Of a stretch of 64,000 bases of DNA, positions 20,321 through 32,033 are shown piece by piece. The DNA is from Zygnema cylindricum (taxonomy: Eukaryota > Streptophyta > Zygnematophyceae > Zygnematales > Zygnemataceae). The notes beneath the pieces were generated by a model that saw only the letters and a list, made by a program, of their open reading frames with translations, ran no database searches and was not told where the DNA came from. Both the position numbers and the translations under genes were made by a program. Each line of letters opens with the position of its first letter. Positions within the stretch are counted from its first letter, which is position 1. The stretch spans positions 323,115 through 387,114 of the forward strand of contig JBBHKE010001501.1 of NCBI GenBank assembly GCA_037447655.1, read 5' to 3'.

Positions 20321-22536
20321 AAATTTTCATGGAAGGAGAAAAGGGAGGAGTTGCTTCTCGATGGACTCCATTGTCAAGGATGATAGCGGCAGTAGCACTA
20401 CCAGCAATGGTGACAGGGTTTCAGACCGAACAGTCAGAATATGGAAATTGGAACTATAAGGACACGGTAACTAAGCTCTTAATTCTCAAAAGTGTAGTGA
20501 AGGGTATTGTCATTCCCCTTCTGCATGTTAGATCTTCCTCTCACATTTGAGTATCTTTTGTAAACAAATATATGAGTGGGTCATTACAACAACAACAAGA
20601 AGAAAATAAGAATTCAGCTTATACTTACAAGGGAGGAGGCATAAATGATTATTGCAATGACTTAGAAGCATTATTTGGACAACTAGAGAGCGCAGGTAAC
20701 TCATGGTCTGCGATACAAAGAGTAAATACACTGATAATGAAACTACCTGAATGGTATGAGAATATCATTAATCGGTTGCAGGATCTAGGTGATATCAATT
20801 GGAATTTGGATGATACAATGGGATGATTTTAGTGAAACAGAGTACTATAGAACTTAGGAGAGGAAGTCCAAGTGTTCAAGTATTGGCTGAAGGATCTTAT
20901 TGGCGAAAGCGTGATGAGGAAAAGGGAAAAGATCCCTATCAAAACTTTGGAGGAAAAGGACACGGAGATGGCAAATTTTATCGAGAGGGGAAAGGAGCTC
21001 CTCAAAGTGGACTACGTCACTTCTGCAAGAAACCGGGACATTATATGGCAGATTGTGTAAAGCTTGCAGATCTTCGACTGAAAGATGGACAAGGTTCCTC
21101 AAGAGATGGAGGAAAGAAAAAAGCTTTTATCACTCAAGTTCATGACGAGGAAGAAGATGACGTAACCGAACTGGAAGAGGAGCTTGAGGAGCTTCTTCTT
21201 AAACGAAAAACCACTGAGAAGCATGCAGACATTCTACGAAGACAAAAGTGTAATTTAGGAGGTAAGAGGGATCCACTTGAGGATGGGTGGATCATAGACT
21301 CAAGGGCCTCAATGCATATGTGCAAAGATAAGAGGTGGTTTTCTAAATTAAGAAAAATTCCAACAGTTGAGATAGAGTATCGAGATGGTAGAGTAGAAAC
21401 CACAAGTTTTGTTGGATCGGTTTATTTAAAAGTCCTAGTTGATGGAAAGGCTTCAATTGTAACACTTTTAGATGTTCTTAACATTCTAGAGCTTAGCAAG
21501 AATCTAGTCTTTACAGCTGTTCTAGATGAAATATAGGTCGAAACGAAACTAAGAAAGGAATCTTCACAGCTAGTTTGATAAAGAGATTTATTTCATAACT
21601 GAAAAGGGTTGTCAAAGACTGTTCAAAATGTACTTTGCAAAAAAAAGGGTGTTCTCTACTCGTGTGGAAGTGATATGATGCTTTGGCACAAGAGGTTGGG
21701 GCATGTGAATCTAGATAGATTTTAGAAAATGAAGAAAAAGGGAATAGTGGATGGAATTGAGTTTGGAGATGATGAGACTTCAGATGATTGTAGTGGATGT
21801 GCCCAAGGGAAGATTCATAGACTTCCATTTCCAAAGGCATCCACATTTAGAAGAGAGAAATTATTAGATCTAGTTCACACTGATGTTTGAGGACCAACTA
21901 GGTATGCTTCACATGGGGGGAAAGGATGGATGCTAACCATTACAGATGATTGGTCTAGATACACTAAGGTATATTTTCTTAGGCATAAGTCAGAGGTACT
22001 AAGATGTTTGAAATAATACAAAGTATGGAGAGCAAAAATACATGAAACCTCAATAAAAGAGATAAGAAGTGATAATGGGAAAGAATACACCTCAAAGGAA
22101 TTTGAAGAATTTCTTAAAAAAGAAAGAATCCATCATGAGAAAACTATTCCTTATAATCCGGAACAAAATGGAGTAGCAGAAAGAGTGAATAAAACTTTAG
22201 GAGATATGTTCTGAAGTATGCTAACTTATAAAAGAATAGGATTGCACTTTTGGGTTGAGTCTATGAACTATGTTAACTTCATCAAAAATAAAGTGCTAAC
22301 TTCGTCAAATAAGGAGGAAACGCGGTATGAAAGGTGGACGGGAAGAAAACCAGATTTGTCTAGTTTGAGAGTGTTTGGAAGTTAAGTCTACAATTTGGAT
22401 TCCGATAAGACTAAATGGAAGTGACAGGGAAGAGGGAAACCACGATATCTTGTAGGATATGAGTGAGCACAAAAAGATATCGAGTGTATGACTTGAAAAA
22501 GACAGATATCATTTTGGTAAAACACATAGTGGTGAT

Positions 22537-23521
22537 NNNNNNNNNNNNNNNNNNNNNNNNNNNNNNNNNNNNNNNNNNNNNNNNNNNNNNNNNNNNNNNN
22601 NNNNNNNNNNNNNNNNNNNNNNNNNNNNNNNNNNNNNNNNNNNNNNNNNNNNNNNNNNNNNNNNNNNNNNNNNNNNNNNNNNNNNNNNNNNNNNNNNNNN
22701 NNNNNNNNNNNNNNNNNNNNNNNNNNNNNNNNNNNNNNNNNNNNNNNNNNNNNNNNNNNNNNNNNNNNNNNNNNNNNNNNNNNNNNNNNNNNNNNNNNNN
22801 NNNNNNNNNNNNNNNNNNNNNNNNNNNNNNNNNNNNNNNNNNNNNNNNNNNNNNNNNNNNNNNNNNNNNNNNNNNNNNNNNNNNNNNNNNNNNNNNNNNN
22901 NNNNNNNNNNNNNNNNNNNNNNNNNNNNNNNNNNNNNNNNNNNNNNNNNNNNNNNNNNNNNNNNNNNNNNNNNNNNNNNNNNNNNNNNNNNNNNNNNNNN
23001 NNNNNNNNNNNNNNNNNNNNNNNNNNNNNNNNNNNNNNNNNNNNNNNNNNNNNNNNNNNNNNNNNNNNNNNNNNNNNNNNNNNNNNNNNNNNNNNNNNNN
23101 NNNNNNNNNNNNNNNNNNNNNNNNNNNNNNNNNNNNNNNNNNNNNNNNNNNNNNNNNNNNNNNNNNNNNNNNNNNNNNNNNNNNNNNNNNNNNNNNNNNN
23201 NNNNNNNNNNNNNNNNNNNNNNNNNNNNNNNNNNNNNNNNNNNNNNNNNNNNNNNNNNNNNNNNNNNNNNNNNNNNNNNNNNNNNNNNNNNNNNNNNNNN
23301 NNNNNNNNNNNNNNNNNNNNNNNNNNNNNNNNNNNNNNNNNNNNNNNNNNNNNNNNNNNNNNNNNNNNNNNNNNNNNNNNNNNNNNNNNNNNNNNNNNNN
23401 NNNNNNNNNNNNNNNNNNNNNNNNNNNNNNNNNNNNNNNNNNNNNNNNNNNNNNNNNNNNNNNNNNNNNNNNNNNNNNNNNNNNNNNNNNNNNNNNNNNN
23501 NNNNNNNNNNNNNNNNNNNNN
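22537..23521. other. Assembly gap (N run)
   Basis: 985 undetermined bases. The copia polyprotein enters on the left. The right side starts in unrelated AT-rich sequence. Confidence 1.
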
Positions 23522-23799
23522 TAATAATATATTTATACATTCGCATCTGCTTAAGTAAATTGCCGCGCTTATCTAAGATTCATGTATCTAACTCAAATCT
23601 CATCATGCCCATGAAGTGCTTTGATTATGGCGCGTAAACAAAGCTGCCGCTTTGTTTATGGTGCGTGTATAAAAGCTGCCCCTATTGACTTATGATCTAA
23701 ATTAGCTGCCAACACCATGCTCGGCTCTAAGGCCTTACCGGTGGAACCGCAAAAGACTGCGACGGTGGGGCCTACTGTGCACCTTTACGCAACCTCCTA

Positions 23800-24467
23800 A
23801 CGCCTAGAGTACTTTTTGTACGGCAACTGTACGATATGACCATACAGGTGACAATTGTCACATTAAACTGGTTATCTTGCGTTCCGGAGATTCCGCAATC
23901 CTCCAACGCATTTCCACGTGTCATCCGGGGTGGCAGCGTCAGAAAACGCCAAGGTGGCCATTCCGGAATCTCGGCTCGTACCACAACCGTCGATTAAATC
24001 TAGTATTCAGTTATCCCCGTCGAAAATATGTGCGTGGTATTTGTTTCGCCGTCGAAACAAATGCGCGGTATTAGTTTCGTGAAGTACCCGTACTACTCTA
24101 AACTCAATCTATGTACTTAGAATCTATTCGCGCCGTTAAATGAATTCGTCTACGCTTACATATTTATATAATAATCAAACTATATATGTCATAGCACTAG
24201 TCATAGACTAAACGGACAAAGCTAACGGCTATGTTGACGGACGACAGGTACCAGGATCAAATCTTGGGTCCGTCAATACTTTTGGTAAGCCCATCTATTT
24301 TCTGCTACCTGTCTGCTACAAAGCTTTAGGCAGCCATGGCTCTATCACCCTACCCAGCCTTTAGTGACTATAACAAGTGTGGGGGCTTGGTGAAGGGAGT
24401 TAGAGGTAGACCGCCTCTACCTTTTTCCTATTATAATTCACACCTAGAAAATACTCAAATATCAACA
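23800..24467 (-). repeat. Copia LTR (family-A relative), minus strand, partial
   Basis: Minus-strand start is TGTTGATATTTGAG (plus coordinate 24467). It contains GCCATGGCT, the tRNA-like module (24207-24276), paired GCGCGGTATT/GCGTGGTATT motifs near 24030-24070, CACGTGTCATCC near 23916 and a GTACTTTTTGTAC block near 23811. Its inner end is not clear. Confidence 0.65.
24207..24276 (+). other. tRNA-like module inside LTR (best hairpin)
   Basis: A-box-like TAAACGGACAAAGC, then a T-arm-like CCAGG-ATCAAAT-CTTGG enclosed by a perfect 9-bp outer stem TTGACGGAC / GTCCGTCAA. This resembles an acceptor-stem plus T-arm minihelix. Antisense to the LTR. Confidence 0.55.
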
Positions 24468-24540
24468 CTCCACTCCAAAATGCAACCATAATTCTCTAGT
24501 TCCAACCAGATATCTCATGACTCTCTTGATATCTCCGAAT
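24468..24540 (-). pseudogene. Copia pol sliver between two LTRs
   Basis: Beside the LTR is a polypurine tract (minus strand TGGAGTGGAG). Then ~60 bp match the RT/RNase H junction of the family-A element (compare 9491-9550). Everything else of the internal region has been lost. Confidence 0.55.
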
Positions 24541-25199
24541 TTCAATCGTAGCCGTCATAAATACGTGCGCGGTATTCATTCTGATGTCAAGCAAAATGCG
24601 CGGTATTTATTTCATAACCGTACCGTACTTCGTACTTTACACAACTGTTTCTATGCATTATGTATATAGTTCCCGTTAAATGAATTAGTCTAAATGTAAC
24701 TATTTATCTAACTATCATACCCCATATACTCTAACGTGTGACCTAGACTATTAGGTTAAGGTAACCGGCTACTGCGAAATTGACGTACGGTAGGTACCAG
24801 GATCAAATCATGGCTCCGTCAATCCCCCTTTTAGAAAACCCAATGAAACTACTGCCTGTCTCTCTCTGGACAGCACAGGCAGCCATGGCTAACTCCTCTT
24901 CCAGGCAGCCATGGCTAACTCCTCTTCCAGTCTTCAGTGACTGCGACAAGTGTGGGGACTTGAGTGAGGAGTTAAGAGGCAGGCTGCCAATATCTTCTAT
25001 TTGCTTTTTATTTTGCAATCTCTAGACCTGGAAAATACTTGAATTCCAAAACATGGCTCCATCACACTCTCTCTCTCCTTCAGTGACTACAACAAGTATG
25101 GGGGTAAGAGAGAAGAAATAAAGACAAGCTGCCTGCATGTTTCTTTTTCCGCTAATATATTAAGACCTAGAAAATACCCAAAAACTATTTATTTCAACA
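24541..25199 (-). repeat. Copia LTR (family-A relative), minus strand, second
   Basis: Minus-strand start TGTTGAAATAAATAG at plus coordinate 25199. It contains the tRNA-like module (24742-24822), GCGCGGTATT motifs near 24568 and 24598, and a 26-bp tandem duplication containing GCAGCCATGGCTAACTCC (24876-24901 and 24902-24927). Confidence 0.65.
24742..24822 (+). other. tRNA-like module inside LTR
   Basis: GGTTAAGGTAACCGGC, then GGATCAAATCATGG enclosed by ATTGACG / CGTCAAT arms. Antisense to the LTR. Same layout as 24207-24276. Confidence 0.5.
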
Positions 25200-26347
25200 A
25201 GCTTTGGCTTTCGCCGCAAAAAAGGTGGTAATGGGCCACATATTTTCTTAAGATAGTGACGACAAATGGTCAAAGATGAATATGAAGCAACAAATATAAG
25301 ATGCAACAACAAAGGTAGATGCGAAGCGAGGAAAAATAGTGGCATTGTTGGAGTTAAAGACGAGTATATATAGGAAGGGAAGGGAATCGCTTGTGAAAAA
25401 AATGAGGGAAAAGCTTGGCCAAAATTTGAACATTCAAAAATTTAAATCAAATATTTTGTTTGAAAGTCAAATATTTCGATTTTAAAAACGGCACGGTGAT
25501 AGCGGGAAAGTTTTAAAATTTGCGTCAGTTTTCAACGTGAGAATATGCACATGGTCGACAATGGACGTTTTTCATGAAAAAGGCGTGGGAAAACATGGCA
25601 GCTCATTGAATGTACGGGTCTTTTTTGGAAAGGCAGCGGGTAAGACAAGTGTGTTGTGTTGCATAGTAAAAAATGCAATAATGTTTGCGTGGATAAAAAA
25701 CCGAACAGGTGTAATCTTTGGCGGCCAATCACGTGACGTGAATTATTATTTGGTTGGTCATTATATACTTTTTGGTTCATTTTAGAGTCAACATTTACTC
25801 TAATACAGGACAACGTTGACGTTAATACAGGTGCGACGTCTGAAAGACAGACGAGGTAACACACTTATTACAGTTAAGACACATATTAACATATTTAACT
25901 CTAATAAAACTACCCAAAAGGGACGTTATTAGAATACATGAGATACGGACGAACTGAACTACGGCCATACGTCCAAGTTACGCGTAGAAATGGCGTGGCG
26001 TGTTAACCCTTTCTGTAAACGTTAAACAATAAGAACTATAATTAAACTTTATTGTTACTCGGTATAGCATTGACACGTAACCGCCGTAAAATTGTCTCAT
26101 CGGTATAGATACTCGATTTGGCGCCGACTAACAATTTTTAGGTTTGTGTACGGTTACACATATTAATGTGTATAATCGTACGGAGAATATTCCATTTTTG
26201 TTGTCCTCAAATTAGCGTTAACGCCGAAATTAGAATAAACCTTTTTTTTTCTAATTTTCAAATTCTTAATTAGCATAAATGACGGTATATTTGCTTCCAC
26301 ACTATCTAAACTTTGACACTAATAACAATTAGCGGTGTACTATACAG
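25200..26347. other. No gene seen
   Basis: AT-rich intergenic sequence. An end resembling the TACACCG TIR family (TTAGCGGTGTA near 26332-26339) abuts the next element. Confidence 0.4.
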
Positions 26348-26935
26348 TACACCGTCGATCGTATTTAGCGTGTAGAAATTATTAGTGTGTAGAATAATTT
26401 AGTGTCATGTACACTAATTTTGACTTAGAAAAATTTCGAACAAAAAGTTATACACTAATTTTTTAACGAACGCCAATATGGGTACAACTGATTTGTCGAG
26501 AGGATATTCACAGTAATATAGGTAAAAGTTCAAATTTTGACAATCCGTACACTGTCGCATACTTTCACTCTAATTAATTCCTAACTCTAATTTCGGTTTT
26601 TAGGTTTTTTTAGGCAACACGCGACAAATAAATGACACTAAAATAGGTACAAGTACGAAATATTTTAAATCGTACGCCGAATTTTGTGTGATAACAAATA
26701 TTTTATTTAAATATCCGTACTTTTATAACTAAAAGGTACATTTTTATACGCACCGACATGTTCCGTACTCCACACTAATAAAAAAATACATAAATTGAAA
26801 TGGTGTACACCAATTGTTCATCTCGTAATTAGCGTACAGGAAAAATTAGTATCATTTACCCTATTTTAGGTAAAACCCTCAAAATTTAGGGGCGCCGAAT
26901 TAGTGCTCAACACGCTAAATACGATCGACGGTGTA
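26348..26935. mobile_element. TIR element, TACACCG family, copy 1 (588 bp)
   Basis: The 25-bp terminal inverted repeats are perfect, starting TACACCGTCGATCGTATT and ending with its complement. The interior is AT-rich and non-coding, with scattered ACACTAAT / TTAGTGT motifs. The size and lack of a gene fit a non-autonomous DNA transposon (MITE-like). If TA is the target duplication, the TIR begins CACCG. Confidence 0.7.
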
Positions 26936-27521
26936 GTTAATGATTTGTACGAAATTTATGAGACCAAAATTTAGTTTTGAAATTGGAAATCAAAATATCG
27001 AAACGTAATAGCAAAAAGGCGCCGCAAACTTTGAAGGTCAGCTGATGTGAAAATTGAGCGTGCGAGGATATTCCGGTCGACCTGCATACACGGTGGCGTA
27101 AGGCACATGACCTGTACGACATGTAGGCTTCTCATCCCTTGTTCGAAGTGGATATTTTTTTTACTTTTAACGTGTACGAATGGTACACGATCAGTGTGAA
27201 CTGTGAAGAAACTCTCCTCGCGAGGAGAGTTTCTTCACACTTGACGTTTCGCGCGATTGCTTTGCGGATCTAAAAAAGTAAGTCATCCAACGGTCACGAA
27301 TTCCGACTATAATATTGGAGCATCGATCCAGTAAACATGTTTCGTCTGACAAAAGAAAAAATGGTACAAATCAGTATATAAATAAGATAACTGTGTTCTC
27401 CTTCGGGGAAAACCTTATATAGGCGCCGTGTCTGTCTTGGATTTTTTCCGTCACACGGCCGTACCGCGGGCACGATGTAGCGCTGTCCCCCGTCGTGGTA
27501 CAGACAACCGTACCGTGGCAC
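26936..27521. other. No gene seen; contains a perfect palindrome
   Basis: Non-coding. The notable feature is the 38-bp palindrome at 27202-27239. Confidence 0.4.
27202..27239. repeat. 38-bp perfect palindrome centred on CCTCGCGAGG
   Basis: Arms TGTGAAGAAACTCTCCTCG and its exact complement with no spacer. It shares the ten central bases with the palindrome at 17016-17037. Confidence 0.9.
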
Positions 27522-27868
27522 AATTCTACGTTGCCGTCCGCCCGCTGGCATAAGTCTACGCTGCCGCCCGCCAGCTTGCGTAATTCTACGCTGCCGCCCG
27601 TCATGGTATAGACCGCTTTACCGTGGCAATATTCTACGGTTGCCGCCCGCCGGCTGGCATAATTCTACGCAGCCGCCGGCCGGCATAATTCTACGCTGAC
27701 GCCTGGTGGCGGATTATACGTTGTCGCCTGGTGGCGTAATTTTAAGCTCTCGCCGGCTGGCGTGATTTTACGCTGCCGCTCAGTGTCGTAATTTTACGCT
27801 GCCGACAGTTGGCGTAATTATACGCTGCCGCTCGCTGGCGTAATTCTACGTCGCCGCCCGTCAGCAGG
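27522..27868. repeat. GC-rich degenerate minisatellite (~33-bp unit)
   Basis: About ten imperfect units built on GGCGTAATTCTACGCTGCCG followed by C/G-rich CCCGCCGGCT variants. It is far more GC-rich than its surroundings. Confidence 0.75.
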
Positions 27869-29234
27869 ACATACCGCCGTACCTGGCACAAATGTAACGT
27901 TGCCTTGCGACCGTCCGCAATACGGACCGCCGTACCGCTGGCGTAATGCATCGTTGCGAACGAACACCGTATGTACGATCAACCACCGGCAATACCGTAA
28001 AAACATTACCCAGGAACAATCTACGAACGACTACCGGCAGTACCGTAAAAAAAACAATTCAATTTGCACATCTTTAGAATTCAGGAACAAAATAAAATAA
28101 AATTAGTACGCCTATTCGACCTAAATAGTGATTGGCTGAACAATACCAATTTGGTCTGGCTGAACTTTGAAACGACTTGCTTTCTCGGCTCGACTAACGC
28201 CTCAACCTGCGGGTGTTCAAAGCAACATTACCAAGGTAAGTTGATTTATATATATCGATGTACGTTGTAGAGTTGTAACTACAAAAAAACGTCTTTTTCC
28301 GTTTGAAAGCTGGGGCAGCTCATGAATTGTTGGTGTGAGGTTCTTAAAAATGAATTTTTAAAAAGATTATATCAAAAATTATGTTTAATCCTAATTGGGT
28401 TGTTAATGTTTTAAAGTAAGCTGCATAGGTATACATACTTCGACACACTTATGTTCTAACACTACTATTTCTTCAATGGAATATTCTTGCTGTTTGGAAG
28501 TGTGTATGTTTTCTATGCTTATACCATCACTCTATGGGTGTTGTTTGAATAAAAGTTATTGAGAGACTCTTTACATATAATGCATGTCGTACAATTGCTT
28601 ATTGAACACATAAACGTATATTTGTATAATACTTTGGTAAAGTTCAACAAAGCGTGATAAAACAACACACGGTACATGCCCATATAACAAGCATAACAAA
28701 ACCCGACACGAATCATTTCCGTGTAACGGGCATTGATTGACTTATGTGAACAAAAACATATTGTGTAACAAAACACACCAACATGAGATCTGTAGCTAAA
28801 AATAAATATTTGTTACACAAAGATATAGGCGGAGAATGGTTAGTTAAGTATAGTTAGTCAGTTGAAATTGCTAGCGCAACACACCATTGAACGTTATTAC
28901 AAAGGTGACACTCAATCATCAATAAACCCATTTAATCTCGATTACAATATTCCTGTTGTGAAGTAGACTAAATATGATTATGAACTTCAAAACATGTTTG
29001 TTTGCACAAAATGACATCTTACATGGGACATTGTCTCCGTGTAAAATTGTCTATATTTTTGTTGTAAATCAAACACCCTATGGTTGTAATTCCCATATAT
29101 AATTTACATTTGTATAGTTCATAAAAAAACCCACCTGTAGTTGTTCCCAAATATATAGAGTACAAAAACTCTACACAACCTTAAACACGCACAACATGAC
29201 CTTTGCCCGTGTAACAGGCTTTGATAAACTACTG
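27869..29234. other. No gene seen
   Basis: AT-rich intergenic sequence upstream of the RPS3a promoter region, with no coding or RNA gene signal. Confidence 0.4.
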
Positions 29235-29380
29235 TACACCGCGAATCGTAATTAGAGTAAATGTTTTTTTCGCCACTTAAAACATCTTTTCTCCGTACAC
29301 ACTTGTCGGATTTTCAATTTGAGACCGCCAATCGGAAGCTGAGAATGTAACCTTTCAATCGCAACCGTCAGATCCACAAT
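29235..29380 (+). repeat. Solitary TACACCG-type end plus shared flank
   Basis: TACACCGCGAATCGTAATTAG looks like a left end of the TIR family, but no matching right end is found. The following TTCGCCACTT..CTTTTCTCCGT..GAGACCGC block resembles 52825-52910. Confidence 0.45.
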
Positions 29381-29439
29381 GCGACAAGTATGTAGTATAT
29401 GTACAAAAAGGTACGGCGTCCAGTAAACAACCCCACATT

Positions 29440-29927
29440 TCACTCGAATGGATTATTTGAGTTTCACTGTACAATCTGCCGTAAGATTTGCCGTGCTATG
29501 TACCATACGATTTACCGTATCAAATCCGTACGAACGGCCACTTTTTACTAATCATATCGCGATGACTTTTGCTGGTCCCAGAGCGATATATCGATCCCTT
29601 CTACAGTTCAATTCTCTATGTATCGAATATCTAACTCATCGCGAATATATCTTTATCCGATACAAAACATTGCTGGTTAGTGTGCGTAGCGATACTCGCA
29701 AGACGGATCTCCGCACGAAATGTTGGCAAGTTAACCAACAGTACAGAATGCTTGCCGTACAGTAGACGTCAGCGAATCGAACTTTTCTCGTCGCTCGTCG
29801 CGAGGCAGGGTTCAGCCCTCGCACGGATAGATAGATACCTGCGCGTGCCCTAATCTCGCTCTCTTTGCGCGGCGCCTCTCCGCTCGACTGCTCTCCGCCG
29901 CTCTCTCGGGCAGCAGGTTCTTCAGCC
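29440..29927 (+). promoter_or_regulatory. RPS3a promoter and 5' untranslated region
   Basis: Sequence upstream of the RPS3a ATG. The last ~150 bp (29780-29927) are C/T-rich (TTTTCTCGTCGCTCGTCG, CTCTCCGCCGCTCTCTCGG), as expected for a ribosomal-protein leader. There is no clear TATA box. A GACGTCAG near 29765 has an ACGT core. Dispersed repeat R1 occupies 29545-29680, inside the probable promoter. Confidence 0.55.
29545..29680 (+). repeat. Dispersed repeat R1, copy 2 (in RPS3a promoter)
   Basis: Diverged R1 copy: ATATCGCGATGACTTTTGCTGG, GAGCGATATATCGAT, TATCCGATACAAAACATTG. It lies ~250-380 bp upstream of the RPS3a ATG. Confidence 0.5.
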
Positions 29928-31962
29928 ATGGCTGTCGGGTAAGCCTCGACCCTTGAAATGCGGCACTTCTCACCGCTGTTATATTTAAACAACTTCAATT
30001 CGCGTGCGTATTTTTTTTATCCAAAGTCATGAATTAGGGTTAATAACTCTTTTTAGTTAAGTGATCCATAGTGAACCACGTGGGGAAATGTTAAGCAATA
30101 CTAAATTTGCTTTAACGCTAGTATTTTCCAACTCTAATAGTACGGTGCACATCACTTGTATGCCTGGATTTCGTACGTCCAACTGTGAATCATCCATGCC
30201 CTTGAATGTTGCAAAGAAATTGATTTGCAACACCATGGATATCGGGATATGGCATGGGGTGGCATTTTTTATGACCTCACTGCTAGTGGAAATAGCTCTA
30301 GGAAAGTAGTTGATATGGAGGGTTTAGTGAGAAGTAGAGCGAAGAACAGAGAGAGAGAGAGAGAGTTCAATTATTAGGGTAGATATCGATTAGGTTAAGA
30401 AATGAACACAAAATGAGACTAGTTGTAAATCGCATTCTTTTGGAAGAATATAAAATAATCCGTATGGAGGATTGTAGCGTTTGGTCAAACTCATGAATAC
30501 CACGGGTTTCTTTTTTCAGAGAGAAAGTGAGGAAGTGTGAGAGGGAGTGAGGTAGTGAGACTAAGTGGTTAAAGGTAGGCGCTAAGTGATGGGCGAAGAA
30601 AACCATGCGGGTGCTAAAGGGAGAGGCTAAACGAAAGAGAGGCAAACGAGGTGGAGGACGAGTGCAGGTTGTCTAATATGCAATGGTTATGGAAGGAAAA
30701 ATAGATAGGGGAAATAAATTTGAGAGATGGATAGAATGATGAGAAAGAGGATGAGAGATGGTAGGATGGACTGTGACAGAGGATACTGGAGGGGGATATA
30801 GAATGAGATGGATGTCGAAAGAGGAGAGTGTCGTACTTGTAACTCTTCAATCTTCACCGCTGTGTTAAGATATTGAACCAAAATTAGGTTGTCCTTTCCA
30901 AAGTCTCCTTCCCGGCTCTGAAAATAGACAAAAAAAAAACGACAGTAGGAAAAAAATAAAATAAATAGGCAAATACAGTTGGACTCCATTTTTTTGACGG
31001 GAAAGCGTCAGAAACATTTTATTTGTCGTTTACTTGTGCTATTTACTTGACAACAACTAAATGAGAAAATTAGTCTCAGAGTTCAAAAAGTATAAACAGA
31101 AAAAATAGCATATTCTTTGTTACCAATGAAAAAAGTTCACAAGATTTGCTACTAATGATTCAATGATAAAAATAGGGTTGAACATTTTCGATTTCTTTGC
31201 ATACTTTTCATTAAATAATCAGTTTGACGCTTAAGTTTTTTATCAATTTCTCCTTTAGCGTAATAATAAGGGATCACCTCGCTCCTGTTGACCTGCGCAA
31301 AGACAAACAAATAAAAGTAAATCAAACAAAAAAAATAACATCTTAAACTATTTTGAAATGAAAACTAAAACCAAAGAAGAAAATAAAGTAAAGACAAGGA
31401 AATTGCATGACGTTTTAGTTAAAATATTTTTATGACAGAAGAAATTCCAGGAAAACAAAAGTAAAAGTCTATATTCTGAAAAATGATGTATAGAGAATTT
31501 AGATAAACAATAACGATAAAAGTTGAGTATGGAGTGCTCAGATATTCAGTGCAATATGGGTTGTTGGAAACTACGGCAATTTAAAACCTTTCTCTCCCTC
31601 TTTCCTTCCCTCCCTATCCCCTCCTTCCTTCGTCTCTATCCCCTTTCCACAGCCCCATCGTTCATTTACTTCTATGCCAATCCCTCGCAAGATCTCAGTC
31701 TCTCATTCTTTTTCTCTCCCTCCCCCTCTCCCTCTCCCTCTCCCTCTCTTCTCCCTCATCCGTCACCCTATATCCCACCCTCACCATCTCCCTATGTCCT
31801 CCCCCCACCATCTCCCTATATCTCTTCCTCTCCATCTACCCCTCCCCCTCCCCCTCCCCCTCTCCCTCGTCCGGCTGTCTACAGTGTTTTCTCACTTTCT
31901 ATCTCTTTCCCTCTTGTTGTCTTCCCCTTTTCGGTCCTATATGTTTCCTCTTTTATCCCCCC

Positions 31963-32033
<71 letters not shown>

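Larger units (their letters stand above)
19742..22536 (+). pseudogene. Ty1/copia gag-protease-integrase (broken; runs into gap)
   Basis: Gag opens with GPPSRVPIFNG (from about 19748). It is split by a LINE-tail insertion and its 152-bp flanking duplication, and resumes near 20169. The zinc knuckle reads RHFCKKPGHYMADC, with the first cysteine replaced. The protease motif is DSRAS instead of DSGAS (about 21297). Integrase (21660-22480) keeps WHKRLGHVN, CSGCAQGK, DLVHTDV, RSDNGKEYT and EQNGVAERVNKTL, with stops after DRF, DV, LK, MF and elsewhere. The sequence enters the N gap in the region after integrase, so RT and RNase H are not visible. Confidence 0.88.

Noticed and set aside
22463-23546. 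Open frames of ~350 codons on both strands
   Set aside because: They consist almost entirely of the N gap and carry no information.
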